The notes under the pieces were generated by a model, which saw nothing but the letters and a program-made list of their open reading frames with translations, made no database searches and was not told the DNA's origin. Made by a program: the position numbers and the translations under genes. DNA of 64,000 nt from Acidobacteriota bacterium (lineage in GTDB: Bacteria; Acidobacteriota; Terriglobia; Terriglobales; Acidobacteriaceae). Positions 20,805-30,083 of this stretch are shown here, piece by piece (position 1 is the stretch's first letter; the number at the start of each line of letters is the position of its first letter). The stretch lies in assembly GCA_025359885.1 (NCBI GenBank), contig JANYDG010000077.1, forward strand, positions 43,605 through 107,604, written 5' to 3'.

Positions 20805-21585
20805 CCGCCGCAGGCGTTTGCGGCTGCGCATACTGAATCTCGAGCACGCAGGCGCGCGGCCTGGGCAGCTCCAGCAGGGCCGTCATGGTCGCGTCCCAGT
20901 CAATCGTCCCCTCGCCCGGCCACAGATGTTCGTCCTTGACGGCATGGTTGTCATGCACGTGCACTGAGCCGATGCGGCTGCCCAGGGTGTTGATCGCCTC
21001 AGGGATGCCGACCGTCATATGCGCGTGGCCCAGGTCAAGGCAAACGCCGATGCGGGTCAGGTGGCCGAGCGTAAGCGTCTCCATCAGGTGCTCAGGCGTT
21101 GTCGGCTCGCTGACCAGGTTCTCGGCCAGCAGCTTTACCCCAAGAGGCCGCGCAAAGGCATCCAGGTGCTCCAGCGCCGTCAACGCATGCTCCTGCGATC
21201 GCGGCGACCAGGTGTCGGTTGCTTCACCCAGGTGCAGGATGAGGTTTTTGAAGTGGATATGCTCAGCCGACTCGAGTGCGCGCTTGATTTCATCCATCGC
21301 GTCGATGCGGCGCGACTTTTCCGGGTGGATCAGGTTCACTGCTGGCGCTCCGGCGCGGCCCATCTCGCGGTCAGGGAAAAGCGGCGCATGCATCGACCAG
21401 GGTTCCAGCGGATTCGAAGCAAACCACCCCGCCAGCTCCTGCACATGTTCGCGGCTGGTGTAGTCAAAATGCTGGCGGGCGGCAAAGATCTCCACCGCCT
21501 GCGCACCGCTGCGACTGGCCAATTCCAGTAGTCCAGGATGCAGCCGTTCCTTGAGAAACAAGTGCGTCGAAAGACATCGCAGCAT
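20716..21585 (-). CDS. Sugar phosphate isomerase/epimerase (AP endonuclease family 2 TIM barrel)
   Basis: RIGVCLDLGHAHMTVGIPEAINTLGSRIGSVHVHDNHAVKDEHLWPGEGTIDW. Confidence 0.85.
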   Translation of the reverse strand: MLRCLSTHLFLKERLHPGLLELASRSGAQAVEIFAARQHFDYTSREHVQELAGWFASNPLEPWSMHAPLFPDREMGRAGAPAVNLIHPEKSRRIDAMDEIKRALESAEHIHFKNLILHLGEATDTWSPRSQEHALTALEHLDAFARPLGVKLLAENLVSEPTTPEHLMETLTLGHLTRIGVCLDLGHAHMTVGIPEAINTLGSRIGSVHVHDNHAVKDEHLWPGEGTIDWDATMTALLELPRPRACVLEIQYAQPQTPAAVTEKAQAAFRLLLNSNSDSNSDLKPDPKR

Positions 21586-21703
21586 GGTTGAGGATCCCCC
21601 GGCCCGACTTGACCAATCCGGCGCTACTCATATTGTCGCATCCGTAGGGCATTTGCCAGAAGAGCCGCCGGTATATGAGACGGATAGCCCATGGCGAGAG
21701 GTT

Positions 21704-23485
21704 TCAGTATCCGGCAGCCTTGCCGTAGTGGCTGCGGTGGTCCTGTCCCCCGAGTAGCTCGCCCGATTTTGGATCAATCGCAATGCATTCGCCGTTCGAC
21801 CAGTAGCCATCCTTGAGATCGACGACATAGCCCAGCGCCTGTAACTGCTTGATCGTCTTCCCTGAGAATCCCGGCTCCAGGTACAGCGTGTCCGGCAGGT
21901 ACTGGTGGTGAAAGCGCGGCGCATCCACCGCCTGCTGAATATTCAGGCCACCCTCCGCAGCAGAGAGGAAGATGTTTGCCACCGTAGAGATAATCCGCCC
22001 GCCACCGGGGGAACCCAGAACAAAGCGCAGTTTGCCATCCACGAGTCCGCCCTCCAGCACAAGCGTGGGCGTCATCGCCGAAAGCGGCCGCTTCAGGGGT
22101 GCGATTGCGTCTGCCGGGCCCTGGATGAGGCCGTAGAAGTTGGGAGTATTCATCTTTGCGGCAAAATCATCCATCTCGTCATTCAGCAGAAACCCAAGGC
22201 TACCCGCCGTCACGCCCGAGCCGTAGTCATTATTGAGCGTCGTCGTCATCGCCACCGCGTTGCCCTCCGCGTCCACGATGGAAAAATGTGTCGTGTCCGG
22301 AGACTCCCTCCGCTTTCCCGCCGAAGTTGGCGCAGCAGGCAAAAAACCCTCCGGCCGATGCAGCCTTGCGCTCGGCGTGGCCTGGTCTGTGATGCTCGCC
22401 CGCCAGGCGTCGGCGTACCGGGTACTGGTCATCTCGGCTGCCGGGATATGGTTGTAATCCGGATCACCCATATACTCGCTGCGATCCATGTACGCGCGCC
22501 GGTACGCCTCGGTAATCAGGTGAATCGATGCAGGTGATCTGTCGCCCAGTTTGGCCAGGTCATACGGGGCCAGGATATTCAATGTCGACAGCAGCACCAC
22601 CCCTCCAGAGCTCGGCGGCGGCGCGGAGATGACCGTGTAGTTATGAAATTTCCCGGTCAATGGCTCTCGCTCGACCACCCGGTATCGCGCCAGGTCCTCC
22701 AGCGTAATCAGCCCACCGCCCTTCTCGAGCTCTGCCACCAATTCCGCCGCAAGCTTGCCGTGGTAAAAGTCCGAGGGGTCAGCGGCAATCCGCTGCAGCG
22801 TCCGCGCCAGCTCCGGCTGCCTCAACACTTCGCCTGCAGCGTAGAACTTCCCATCCCGCTGAAATATCCGCTTGGAATCTGCAAACCGTGTCAGTCCCGG
22901 GTCGTGCAGCTCCTCAGCCTCTTCCGCCGAAAGCACAAACCCCTTCTCTGCCAGCTTGATCGCCGGAGCCATCGCCGCCGCCAGCCCCAGCTTGCCGTAT
23001 TTCTTCTCCGCGTACGTCAGCCCCGCCACTGAACCCGGCGTAGCAATGGCGCGATAGCCCGTTAGGCTTGACTGTAGATTGTCCTCTGGCAGCACCTTGC
23101 CCTGCGCATCCAGATACATGTCTGCCGTTGCAGCCAGGGGCGCCTGCTCGCGAAAATCCAGAAACGTCGCGTGCCCATCGTGCGTCCGCAGCAGCAGAAA
23201 CCCTCCGCCGCCCAGGTTCCCGGCAATCGGATGTACCACCGCCAGCGCAAATCCCGTCGCCACGGCCGCATCCACGGCATTGCCGCCGGCCTTGAGCATC
23301 TCCAGACCCGCATCCGCGGCCAGATGATGCACGCTCACCACCATCCCATGCCTGGCACGCGTGGGCTGTTCATGGCGGTAGGCAAGCGCCTTATCTTCCC
23401 AAGCATGGACCTCACTTGCGAAAACACACAGGATGCCCAGAAGGGAGCACGGAACAAAAGAGTTGAAAGGTCGAGGAAATCGCAT
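21704..23485 (-). CDS. ggt: Gamma-glutamyltransferase
   Basis: GGNAVDAAVATGFALAVVHPIAGNLGGGGFLLLR and DTTHFSIVDAEGNAVAMTTTLNNDYGSGV. Confidence 0.95.
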   Translation of the reverse strand: MRFPRPFNSFVPCSLLGILCVFASEVHAWEDKALAYRHEQPTRARHGMVVSVHHLAADAGLEMLKAGGNAVDAAVATGFALAVVHPIAGNLGGGGFLLLRTHDGHATFLDFREQAPLAATADMYLDAQGKVLPEDNLQSSLTGYRAIATPGSVAGLTYAEKKYGKLGLAAAMAPAIKLAEKGFVLSAEEAEELHDPGLTRFADSKRIFQRDGKFYAAGEVLRQPELARTLQRIAADPSDFYHGKLAAELVAELEKGGGLITLEDLARYRVVEREPLTGKFHNYTVISAPPPSSGGVVLLSTLNILAPYDLAKLGDRSPASIHLITEAYRRAYMDRSEYMGDPDYNHIPAAEMTSTRYADAWRASITDQATPSARLHRPEGFLPAAPTSAGKRRESPDTTHFSIVDAEGNAVAMTTTLNNDYGSGVTAGSLGFLLNDEMDDFAAKMNTPNFYGLIQGPADAIAPLKRPLSAMTPTLVLEGGLVDGKLRFVLGSPGGGRIISTVANIFLSAAEGGLNIQQAVDAPRFHHQYLPDTLYLEPGFSGKTIKQLQALGYVVDLKDGYWSNGECIAIDPKSGELLGGQDHRSHYGKAAGY

Positions 23486-23516
23486 CGGATTCTTCAGATC
23501 ATACCGCGCAGCGCTC

Positions 23517-23696
23517 TCAGCGCCCTAGCCTTTTCAGGCCCGGCGGAGCGTAGTTCGCGTCCCGCTGCGCGACCACCTTCGGCAATTGCCGTACCGGAAC
23601 TGCCGCAGGATTCCCTGCCCCAACCACCAGCGGCAACAGCAGCGCCGCCACTCCCGGCAGCATCAACTGCCCGACCCAACGAATTCGCCGGTTCAT
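23517..23696 (-). CDS. Candidate small secreted/membrane peptide (59 aa)
   Basis: MNRRIRWVGQLMLPGVAALLLPLVVGAGNPAAVPVRQLPKVVAQRDANYAPPGLKRLGR; signal-like hydrophobic N-terminus; lies between ggt and ispE. Confidence 0.35.
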   Translation of the reverse strand: MNRRIRWVGQLMLPGVAALLLPLVVGAGNPAAVPVRQLPKVVAQRDANYAPPGLKRLGR

Positions 23697-23815
23697 CCCT
23701 TCCGCCTCTTGCATGACGGGCCATTGCAGGTTTCCTGCCGCGAGGGCCGCAAACTCATACCCGACCTTCGCTGAATCGCAGAACGCCCCGTCCGGCGTAA
23801 ACTGAAACCTCTGAC

Positions 23816-24841
23816 ATGCCCACCACCGTCCGCTCGCACGCAAAGATCAATCTCGGCCTCGGCCTCGGCGCGCCCCGCCCAGACGGCTTCCATGGCCTGG
23901 TAACCGTCTATCAGACCCTTGAATCGCACGACCTCGTCACCGTGACCGCCCGCGCTGCCGCCAAAACGGAGCTCAGCCTCACCTCTAACCACCCCCGCGT
24001 TCCCACCGACCAAACCAACACCGCCTGGAGAATGGTCGATCTGGCGCTGAAATCCCTCGGCCAGACTGCCGCTGTCCACATTCACATCGAAAAGACACTG
24101 CCCGTCCAGGGCGGGCTCGGCGCAGGTTCGGCCAACGCCGTCGCCGCGCTGGTTGGCCTTGAATCGGAACTCGCCATAGCCCTCGTATCCGACCCCGCAA
24201 AGCGTCTCGCCTGGCCAGCCGAGCGCCTGCGTCTGGCCGAGCAGGTCGGCTCCGACGTGCCCCTGTTTCTCGTCGGCGGCACCGTCCTCGGCCTCGACCG
24301 CGGCCAGTCCGTCTTCCCCCTGCCCGACCTCGAATCCACCCACTGCCTCGTCGCTCTGCCTGAAAAAGGTGTCTCCACACCGCAGGCTTTTCGTGACTGG
24401 GATGCCCTCTGCGAACAGGGCGGTTTGACCGCAGACGCATCTACGGCTAAACTAAAGGAGTTGAGTCGCGCCTATGCTGCCTCCTTCACAGGAGTTGAAG
24501 CTTCGGTCGGCTCCTCCGGTGTCCTTGCCTTGGGCGAGGACCTGGCCGGACCCATGGTGTCCGCGCTTGTCCGCACCGGGATAGTGAACGACTTCGAACG
24601 TGTTGTCTTTCCGCAATATCCCCTTCTCAGCGAGATCAAGCGCGTCCTTGCGTCCTCCAGTTCCCCGGAGGCAGCCCTCCATGCCTCATTGTCCGGGTCC
24701 GGTTCAGCACTCTTTGGGCTTTACCGAGCCCAGGGGGATGCAGAAGCAGCCCGTGAACGGTTGCGGCAGATGGGCGTTGAGAGCCTCTTGACACGCACCC
24801 TTCCGCGACCAGAGTACTGGCAGAAAATGCTTCTCAAGTAA
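23816..24841 (+). CDS. ispE: 4-diphosphocytidyl-2-C-methyl-D-erythritol kinase
   Basis: AKINLGLGLGAPRPDGFHGLVTVYQTL; KTLPVQGGLGAGSANAVAALVGLE (GHMP); SLSGSGSALFGL. Confidence 0.93.
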   Translation: MPTTVRSHAKINLGLGLGAPRPDGFHGLVTVYQTLESHDLVTVTARAAAKTELSLTSNHPRVPTDQTNTAWRMVDLALKSLGQTAAVHIHIEKTLPVQGGLGAGSANAVAALVGLESELAIALVSDPAKRLAWPAERLRLAEQVGSDVPLFLVGGTVLGLDRGQSVFPLPDLESTHCLVALPEKGVSTPQAFRDWDALCEQGGLTADASTAKLKELSRAYAASFTGVEASVGSSGVLALGEDLAGPMVSALVRTGIVNDFERVVFPQYPLLSEIKRVLASSSSPEAALHASLSGSGSALFGLYRAQGDAEAARERLRQMGVESLLTRTLPRPEYWQKMLLK

Positions 24842-24906
24842 ATGATTTGACAGACGTTGCAGCGGAGAGAGACACTCGCTGCCGGTTATCAGCAGGGTTT
24901 CGTTAC

Positions 24907-24980
24907 TGGGCGATCGACTAATGGTAGGTCAAGTGCCTTTGACGCACTTTGTCTAGGTTCGAATCCTAGTCGCCCAGCCA
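24907..24980 (+). tRNA. tRNA-Gln (anticodon UUG), CCA encoded
   Basis: Acceptor TGGGCGA/TCGCCCA with G discriminator and CCA; anticodon stem-loop AGTGC-CTTTGAC-GCACT; T arm CTAGG-TTCGAAT-CCTAG. Confidence 0.96.
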
Positions 24981-25082
24981 GCATCTCCGGCGCAGAATCC
25001 GGCGTCGGCAGAAGGTATCGAAAAGGGTCCACGGGGCAAGCAGCCCTATCCAATGCCAACCAGCATGGGAGGAACTTGAGCA

Positions 25083-26147
25083 ATGAAGTCAGAAGAGCAG
25101 GCAGTGGAAGAAATCGTCGCGGCAACACCCGCAGCACTCGAAACCGGCCCCAGGATGAAAGAGGTCAAACTGGCCTCTGAACGCAAACGGAGCCGGGGAT
25201 TGGCCGAGGACAAGAGCTTCAAGCTCTTCTCCGGTACGGCCAATCGTCCCCTCGCTGAGGAAATTGCAGGCTTTGTTGGCGTCAAGCTGGGTGAGAGCAA
25301 GCTACAGCGTTTTGCCGATGGCGAGGTTTACTTCCAGTTGCTCGAAAATGTGCGCGGAACCGATGTCTTTCTCGTTCAGCCCACATGCTTTCCGGTGGAT
25401 CAGCATCTGCTTGAGCTGCTGATCATGATTGATGCACTCAAGCGAGCCTCGGCCGCGCGCATTACGGCCGTCGTTCCGTACTACGGGTACGCCCGGCAAG
25501 ACCGCAAGGATCGTCCCAGGGTCGCCATCAGTGCCAAGCTGATTGCCGACCTGCTGACGACAGCGGGCGCCAACCGAGCCTTGTTTGTGGATCTGCATGC
25601 GGCGCAGATTCAAGGGTTTTTCAATATCCCGGTGGATCACCTGTTTGCCAGCCCGGTGCTGGTCAGCCACTTCCGGGAATTGAACCTGCCCAATCTGACG
25701 GTCGTTTCGCCAGACGCAGGTGGTGTCGAAAGGGCAAGATTCTTTGCCACCAAGATGGGTGCGCCCCTGGCCATTGTGGACAAGCGGCGTACGGATATGA
25801 ACGTGGCGGAAGTGATGAATGTGATCGGCGATGTGCGCGGGCGTACCTGCCTCGTTATCGACGACATCGTTGACACCGCCGGCACGCTGGTCAAGACCGT
25901 CGATGCCTTGCTGGCCAACGGAGCGGCTTCAGTACACGCCTGCGCCAGCCACGCCGTGCTTTCGGGCCCGGCCATTGACCGCATCGCCAACTCTCGCATG
26001 GAGCAGTTGGTGGTGACCAACACGATTCAACTGCGTGATGCTGCGCAGAAGTTAGGCAAGATCAAGGTGCTTTCCATCGCCGGGCTGTTAGGCGCGGCTA
26101 TCGAGAGCATTCACATGGAGACCAGCGTCAGTTCGCTGTTCAACTAA
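25083..26147 (+). CDS. prs: Ribose-phosphate pyrophosphokinase
   Basis: FSGTANRPLAEEIAGFVGVKLGESKLQRFADGE; YYGYARQDRKDRPRVAISAKL; CLVIDDIVDTAGTL. Confidence 0.97.
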   Translation: MKSEEQAVEEIVAATPAALETGPRMKEVKLASERKRSRGLAEDKSFKLFSGTANRPLAEEIAGFVGVKLGESKLQRFADGEVYFQLLENVRGTDVFLVQPTCFPVDQHLLELLIMIDALKRASAARITAVVPYYGYARQDRKDRPRVAISAKLIADLLTTAGANRALFVDLHAAQIQGFFNIPVDHLFASPVLVSHFRELNLPNLTVVSPDAGGVERARFFATKMGAPLAIVDKRRTDMNVAEVMNVIGDVRGRTCLVIDDIVDTAGTLVKTVDALLANGAASVHACASHAVLSGPAIDRIANSRMEQLVVTNTIQLRDAAQKLGKIKVLSIAGLLGAAIESIHMETSVSSLFN

Positions 26148-26305
26148 CCAGCCAGGGAACAGGGATCAGGGAACAGGGATCAGCCGAAAACCGAAGCACC
26201 GCAGCTGATCTCTGACCCTTGGCCCCTTACCCCTGGCCCCAACAAAGGGAGCGGCAATCCAGCACAAACTGGCCCGTGCCCGAGAAAGCAAGAAACGAGA
26301 GAGAA

Positions 26306-26971
26306 ATGCCTGAAGTAGTCGTAGCAAAGCCCCGTGTGGTTCCGGCCAATGGCAAGTTCAACAAAAATGCAGCACGGCGCGTCCGCGTAGCCGGCAAGAT
26401 TCCCGCTGTCGTCTATGGCGCTGGCCTGGAATCTGTGGCCGTCGAACTCGACCCCAAGCAGATTCTCCGCATTCTGCACTCCGAGTCGGGCCACAACACG
26501 ATTTTTGATGTCAACATCGAGGGCCACGGCGCCGTCAAAGCGATGATCGTTGACTGGCAGTACGAGCCCATTCGCGATTCGCTGCTGCACATCGACCTCA
26601 AGCGCATCGCCATGGACAAGATGATGAAGGCCAGCGTTCCCGTTCGCCTCATTGGCATTGCGACTGGCGTCAAGAACGACGGCGGCATGCTCGATCAGGT
26701 ACTCCGCGAAGTCGAAATCGAGTGCCTCCCCTCCGACATCCCCAGCCACATCGATGTCGACATCACCTCGCTCGCCATGCATGGCGTCCTTCGTGTCAGC
26801 GATCTGCCCCGGTCGGGCACGATCAAGTTCCTTGACGCGGCCGATGCTACCGTCGCCCACGTGGTTTCGATTCGTGGTGAAGCGGAGCCTGTAGCCGCCG
26901 CTGCCACCGAGCCCGAAGTCGCCAAGAAGGGCAAAGGCGATGCTGCCGCCGCTGCTCCCGCAAAGAAGTAA
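26306..26971 (+). CDS. rplY: 50S ribosomal protein L25/general stress protein Ctc
   Basis: Start MPEVVVAKPRVV; GKIPAVVYGAGLESVAVELDPKQI; C-terminal TL5-like domain. Confidence 0.92.
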   Translation: MPEVVVAKPRVVPANGKFNKNAARRVRVAGKIPAVVYGAGLESVAVELDPKQILRILHSESGHNTIFDVNIEGHGAVKAMIVDWQYEPIRDSLLHIDLKRIAMDKMMKASVPVRLIGIATGVKNDGGMLDQVLREVEIECLPSDIPSHIDVDITSLAMHGVLRVSDLPRSGTIKFLDAADATVAHVVSIRGEAEPVAAAATEPEVAKKGKGDAAAAAPAKK

Positions 26972-27055
26972 ACAAGTCAGTGTGGAGTGTGAAGTGTGAG
27001 TGCCCCGGAAAATGAAAATCTCTCACACTCCACACTTCACACTTCCCACTCAGCA

Positions 27056-27727
27056 ATGGAAGAAGAAGCTCACAAGCCGAAAGCCGAAGCAAAACCCACT
27101 GGACCGGTCGTTGTGGTGGGCCTCGGCAACCCCGGCCTGGAATACGTTTGGACGCCGCATAACGCGGGATTTATGGCCATTGACCGCATCGCTGAACAAG
27201 AGCGCACCGCGGTCCAGAACCGAAGATGCAAGGCGCTGACCGGAACCACTGGTATCGCCAACCGGGAAGTGATTCTGGCCAAGCCGGAAACCTTCATGAA
27301 CCTGAGCGGGCTTTCCTTAGCCGCTTTATTGAAGGAATTCGACATCGGACCAGAAGACCGGCCGCAGAGACTGATTGTGCTGTACGACGATCTCGACCTG
27401 GCGCTGGGCACGGTCAAGATCAAAGAGCGGGGATCACCCGCCGGGCACAACGGCGCGCGCAGCATCAACGGGGCCTTGAATAGCGATGAGTGGTTGCGGA
27501 TCCGGATTGGCGTTGGACCGGATTTCTCACCCGAGCAAATCGCCGCCGGGGCCAGGCAAATGGGCGGGCAAAGGGGCGGGAAAGACTATCTCCTCTCCCC
27601 CATGCGCAAGGCGGATTTAGCAGTATTGGACGAGGTTCTCGATAAGGTTGCAATCGCAGTTCGCATGATTCTGACATTGGGTCCGGCGGCGGCGATGAAC
27701 GAGTTTAACCGTAAGACAAGGGACTAG
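27056..27727 (+). CDS. pth: Peptidyl-tRNA hydrolase
   Basis: VVVGLGNPGLEYVWTPHNAGFMAID; AKPETFMNLSG; VLYDDLDLALGTVKIKERGSPAGHNGARSI. Confidence 0.96.
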   Translation: MEEEAHKPKAEAKPTGPVVVVGLGNPGLEYVWTPHNAGFMAIDRIAEQERTAVQNRRCKALTGTTGIANREVILAKPETFMNLSGLSLAALLKEFDIGPEDRPQRLIVLYDDLDLALGTVKIKERGSPAGHNGARSINGALNSDEWLRIRIGVGPDFSPEQIAAGARQMGGQRGGKDYLLSPMRKADLAVLDEVLDKVAIAVRMILTLGPAAAMNEFNRKTRD

Positions 27728-27824
27728 GGAACAGGGAACAGAAACGCAAAAACCGCTATGGTCAGGTGCAAGCTGGGCCGGCGGGTAGGTCTGAAACCAA
27801 AGTTTCAGCGGAAAGAGTCAAAAG

Positions 27825-28301
27825 ATGGATCGTTTGTATGAAGTAATGTTCATTGTCCGCCCCGACGTGGTCGATGAGGAACTGGACAAGCTCGTGGCAG
27901 GCTTTGAAGGCACCGTCACCAACGGCGGCGGCGTCATCAAGGCAACCGAAAAGCTGGGTCGCCGAAAGCTGGCCTACACCGTCCGCAAATTTAACGACGG
28001 CAACTACATCCTGCTCACCATCGAGGCCAATGGCGTCGTCGTCGCTGAACTCGAGCGCCGCCTGCGCGTGACCGAGCCGGTGATCAAGTTCATCACCGTC
28101 CGCATGGACGAGGAAGAAAAGCGTCTCGCCAAGATCCGCGCCCACCGCGCTACCCACAAAAAGCGCAGCGCTGAACCCGTATTCCACGCGCCCGCTCAGG
28201 CTGCTCCTGTGCCGGTCGCCCCGGTCGCCGCTGCAGCAGTTGCTGAGCCGGTCGAAGTCGCCAGCGTTGAAGTCGCGGAACCAGCCGCCGTCAGCGCCTA
28301 G
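27825..28301 (+). CDS. rpsF: 30S ribosomal protein S6 with V/A/P-rich C-terminal extension
   Basis: YEVMFIVRPDVVDEELDKLV...GRRKLAYTVRKFNDGNYILLTIEA. Confidence 0.95.
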   Translation: MDRLYEVMFIVRPDVVDEELDKLVAGFEGTVTNGGGVIKATEKLGRRKLAYTVRKFNDGNYILLTIEANGVVVAELERRLRVTEPVIKFITVRMDEEEKRLAKIRAHRATHKKRSAEPVFHAPAQAAPVPVAPVAAAAVAEPVEVASVEVAEPAAVSA

Positions 28302-28423
28302 TTTCCCTGGTTTTTCAAGGATCGCCACGCGACAACCCTTTTTTGGGGCGGCCAGTGGCATAGCACGTAGGGCTTCATAGGCGTTCCCGGCAAACCGGCC
28401 AACGCGAGAGGAAAAGGAAACAT

Positions 28424-28777
28424 ATGTCCGACGAAATTCAAGTCAAGGCACCCGAAAGCGGTGCATCCTCCGGTCCCGGGGGGCAATCCGGTGGCCATCA
28501 AGGCGGCGGTCGTCCAGCCGGCGCGCCCCGTCCTGCAGGTGGCCCCGGCGGCCGCGGCAAGTTCTTCCGCCGCAAAAAGGTCTGCAAGTTCTGTACCGAA
28601 AAGATCGATGCGATCCCCTACCGCGACGTCCGTCTGCTGCAAGGCTTTGTAGCGGAGCGCGGCAAGATCGTTCCCCGGCGGCTCACCGGTGTGTGCACAA
28701 CCCACCAGCGTCGCCTCACTCGCGCCATCAAGCAGGCCCGGAACATCGCCCTGTTGCCCTTCGCAGCGCGTCACTAG
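28424..28777 (+). CDS. rpsR: 30S ribosomal protein S18 with Gly/Pro-rich N-terminal extension
   Basis: [66 protein letters not shown]. Confidence 0.96.
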   Translation: MSDEIQVKAPESGASSGPGGQSGGHQGGGRPAGAPRPAGGPGGRGKFFRRKKVCKFCTEKIDAIPYRDVRLLQGFVAERGKIVPRRLTGVCTTHQRRLTRAIKQARNIALLPFAARH

Positions 28778-28985
28778 GAACCGGAGCGGTACTCTGAAGG
28801 CCCCGATTGGCAAGAAATTGCAGGTTTTTAAGAAATCTGTAACCCTGCATCTTTTGTGGAGTTGTCAGACTATCGTTGTATGGGCCTATAATCCGTCGCG
28901 GCGCAACCCCTGGCCTTAACCCGTGTCTAAAAAGACAACGAGTCAGCAAGACTAAGGGACCGCCCGCAACACTGGAGAGTTTCAA

Positions 28986-29459
28986 ATGGAAGTCATTCTG
29001 AAAGAAGACGTAGCAAATCTTGGCCACCGCGGAGACGTGGTAAAGGTCGCCGAGGGCTACGGTCGCAATTTCCTGCTGCCGCGCAAGCTGGCTCTGCAGG
29101 CCACTACCTCCAACAAGGCCGTCATTGAACAGATGAAGGCCGCTGCTGTGCGCCGCTCCGCTTCGGAAAAAGTCCTCGCCGAGTCCCTCGCCGCCCAGCT
29201 CGAACCCCTCTCGCTCAGCTTCACACGCAAGTCTGGCGAAGAGGGCCACCTGTTTGGCTCGGTCACCTCGGCAGACATCGCCCACGAGCTCGAATCCCGC
29301 GGCTTCGAAGTCGACCGCCGCAAGATTCAGCTGGTTGAGCCCATCAAGTCCGTCGGCGAATTCTCCGTCGCCATCAGGCTGCACCGCGAGGTCACGGCGC
29401 ACGTCAAGGTAGCTGTCGCTGCCGAAAGCGTCGTCGAGCACGAAGCCGTCGCCGTCTAG
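28986..29459 (+). CDS. rplI: 50S ribosomal protein L9
   Basis: MEVILKEDVANLGHRGDVVKVAEGYGRNFLLPRKLA. Confidence 0.97.
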   Translation: MEVILKEDVANLGHRGDVVKVAEGYGRNFLLPRKLALQATTSNKAVIEQMKAAAVRRSASEKVLAESLAAQLEPLSLSFTRKSGEEGHLFGSVTSADIAHELESRGFEVDRRKIQLVEPIKSVGEFSVAIRLHREVTAHVKVAVAAESVVEHEAVAV

Positions 29460-29492
29460 GCACAACTTCCCCTCTCGAATGGATCTGGAAAT

Positions 29493-29528
29493 TCACACCC
29501 ATCCTGCGCTACAGCGCGGGATGGGTGA
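29493..29528 (+). terminator. Stem-loop after rplI, possible terminator (weak U tract)
   Basis: TCACACCCATCC ... GGATGGGTGA inverted repeat 34 nt after rplI stop. Confidence 0.45.
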
Positions 29529-29561
29529 TTTGCGTTCCGATGTCCCTTACCCTCGATTGAG

Positions 29562-29671
29562 AGCATTTTCAGGAATACAGTGAAGTGTCGAGCTTTCGCG
29601 AGGATGGATTTTTCTTGATGAAAAATCCAGTCAGCGGTGCGGCCTCCCTCTATACCATTCCTGAAAATGCT
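29562..29671. repeat. Palindromic intergenic element, copy A (110 bp)
   Basis: 15 bp perfect terminal IR AGCATTTTCAGGAAT/ATTCCTGAAAATGCT; inner hairpin GGATTTTTC-TTGAT-GAAAAATCC; homologous to 46165-46272. Confidence 0.85.
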
Positions 29672-29674
29672 TTG

Positions 29675-29709
29675 GACCACCGCCAGCGGCTTCTCCCGGT
29701 CCGTCCGCA
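29675..29709. repeat. 35 bp direct repeat, left copy (remnant of ABC-ATPase 3' end)
   Basis: GACCACCGCCAGCGGCTTCTCCCGGTCCGTCCGCA identical to 30570-30604. Confidence 0.95.
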
Positions 29710-29810
29710 CTCCAATGGATGGCCACGATGCCCCAAACTCTCGATGCCAACTTTGCTCGGGTAAGATTGGCGTAAGGAATTCAGGCATACAATGTAAGGA
29801 AGGAGGTTCC

Positions 29811-30083
29811 ATGCCCTCAAACTCCACCGACACGACTGCCACCGTCGAAGCCACCGTAACCTCCAAGGGACAAGTGACGCTTCCCAGGGAATTGCGGCTT
29901 CGCCTGGGGCTCCAGAAGGGCAGCAAGATCCGGTTCCATCTCTCCGACCGCAGTCCGGTCACGGTTGAGCCGGTGCTTTTGGAATTGGATGATCTCTGGA
30001 GGCTGGCAGATCAGGACAACACATCCCAGCCCGTCCTCAGTTTTGAGGAAATGAACGCCGCCAAGTCTCGGAGGCAATGGTAA
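29811..30083 (+). CDS. vapB: AbrB/SpoVT-type antitoxin (VapB)
   Basis: ATG at 29811 after AAGGAGG; VEATVTSKGQVTLPRELRLRLGLQKGSKIRFHL; overlaps vapC by a few bp. Confidence 0.88.
   Translation: MPSNSTDTTATVEATVTSKGQVTLPRELRLRLGLQKGSKIRFHLSDRSPVTVEPVLLELDDLWRLADQDNTSQPVLSFEEMNAAKSRRQW

Noticed and set aside
24907-24980. tRNA-Gln as an integration hotspot
   Set aside because: Flanked directly by ispE and prs; no repeated tRNA 3' end or mobility genes detected.
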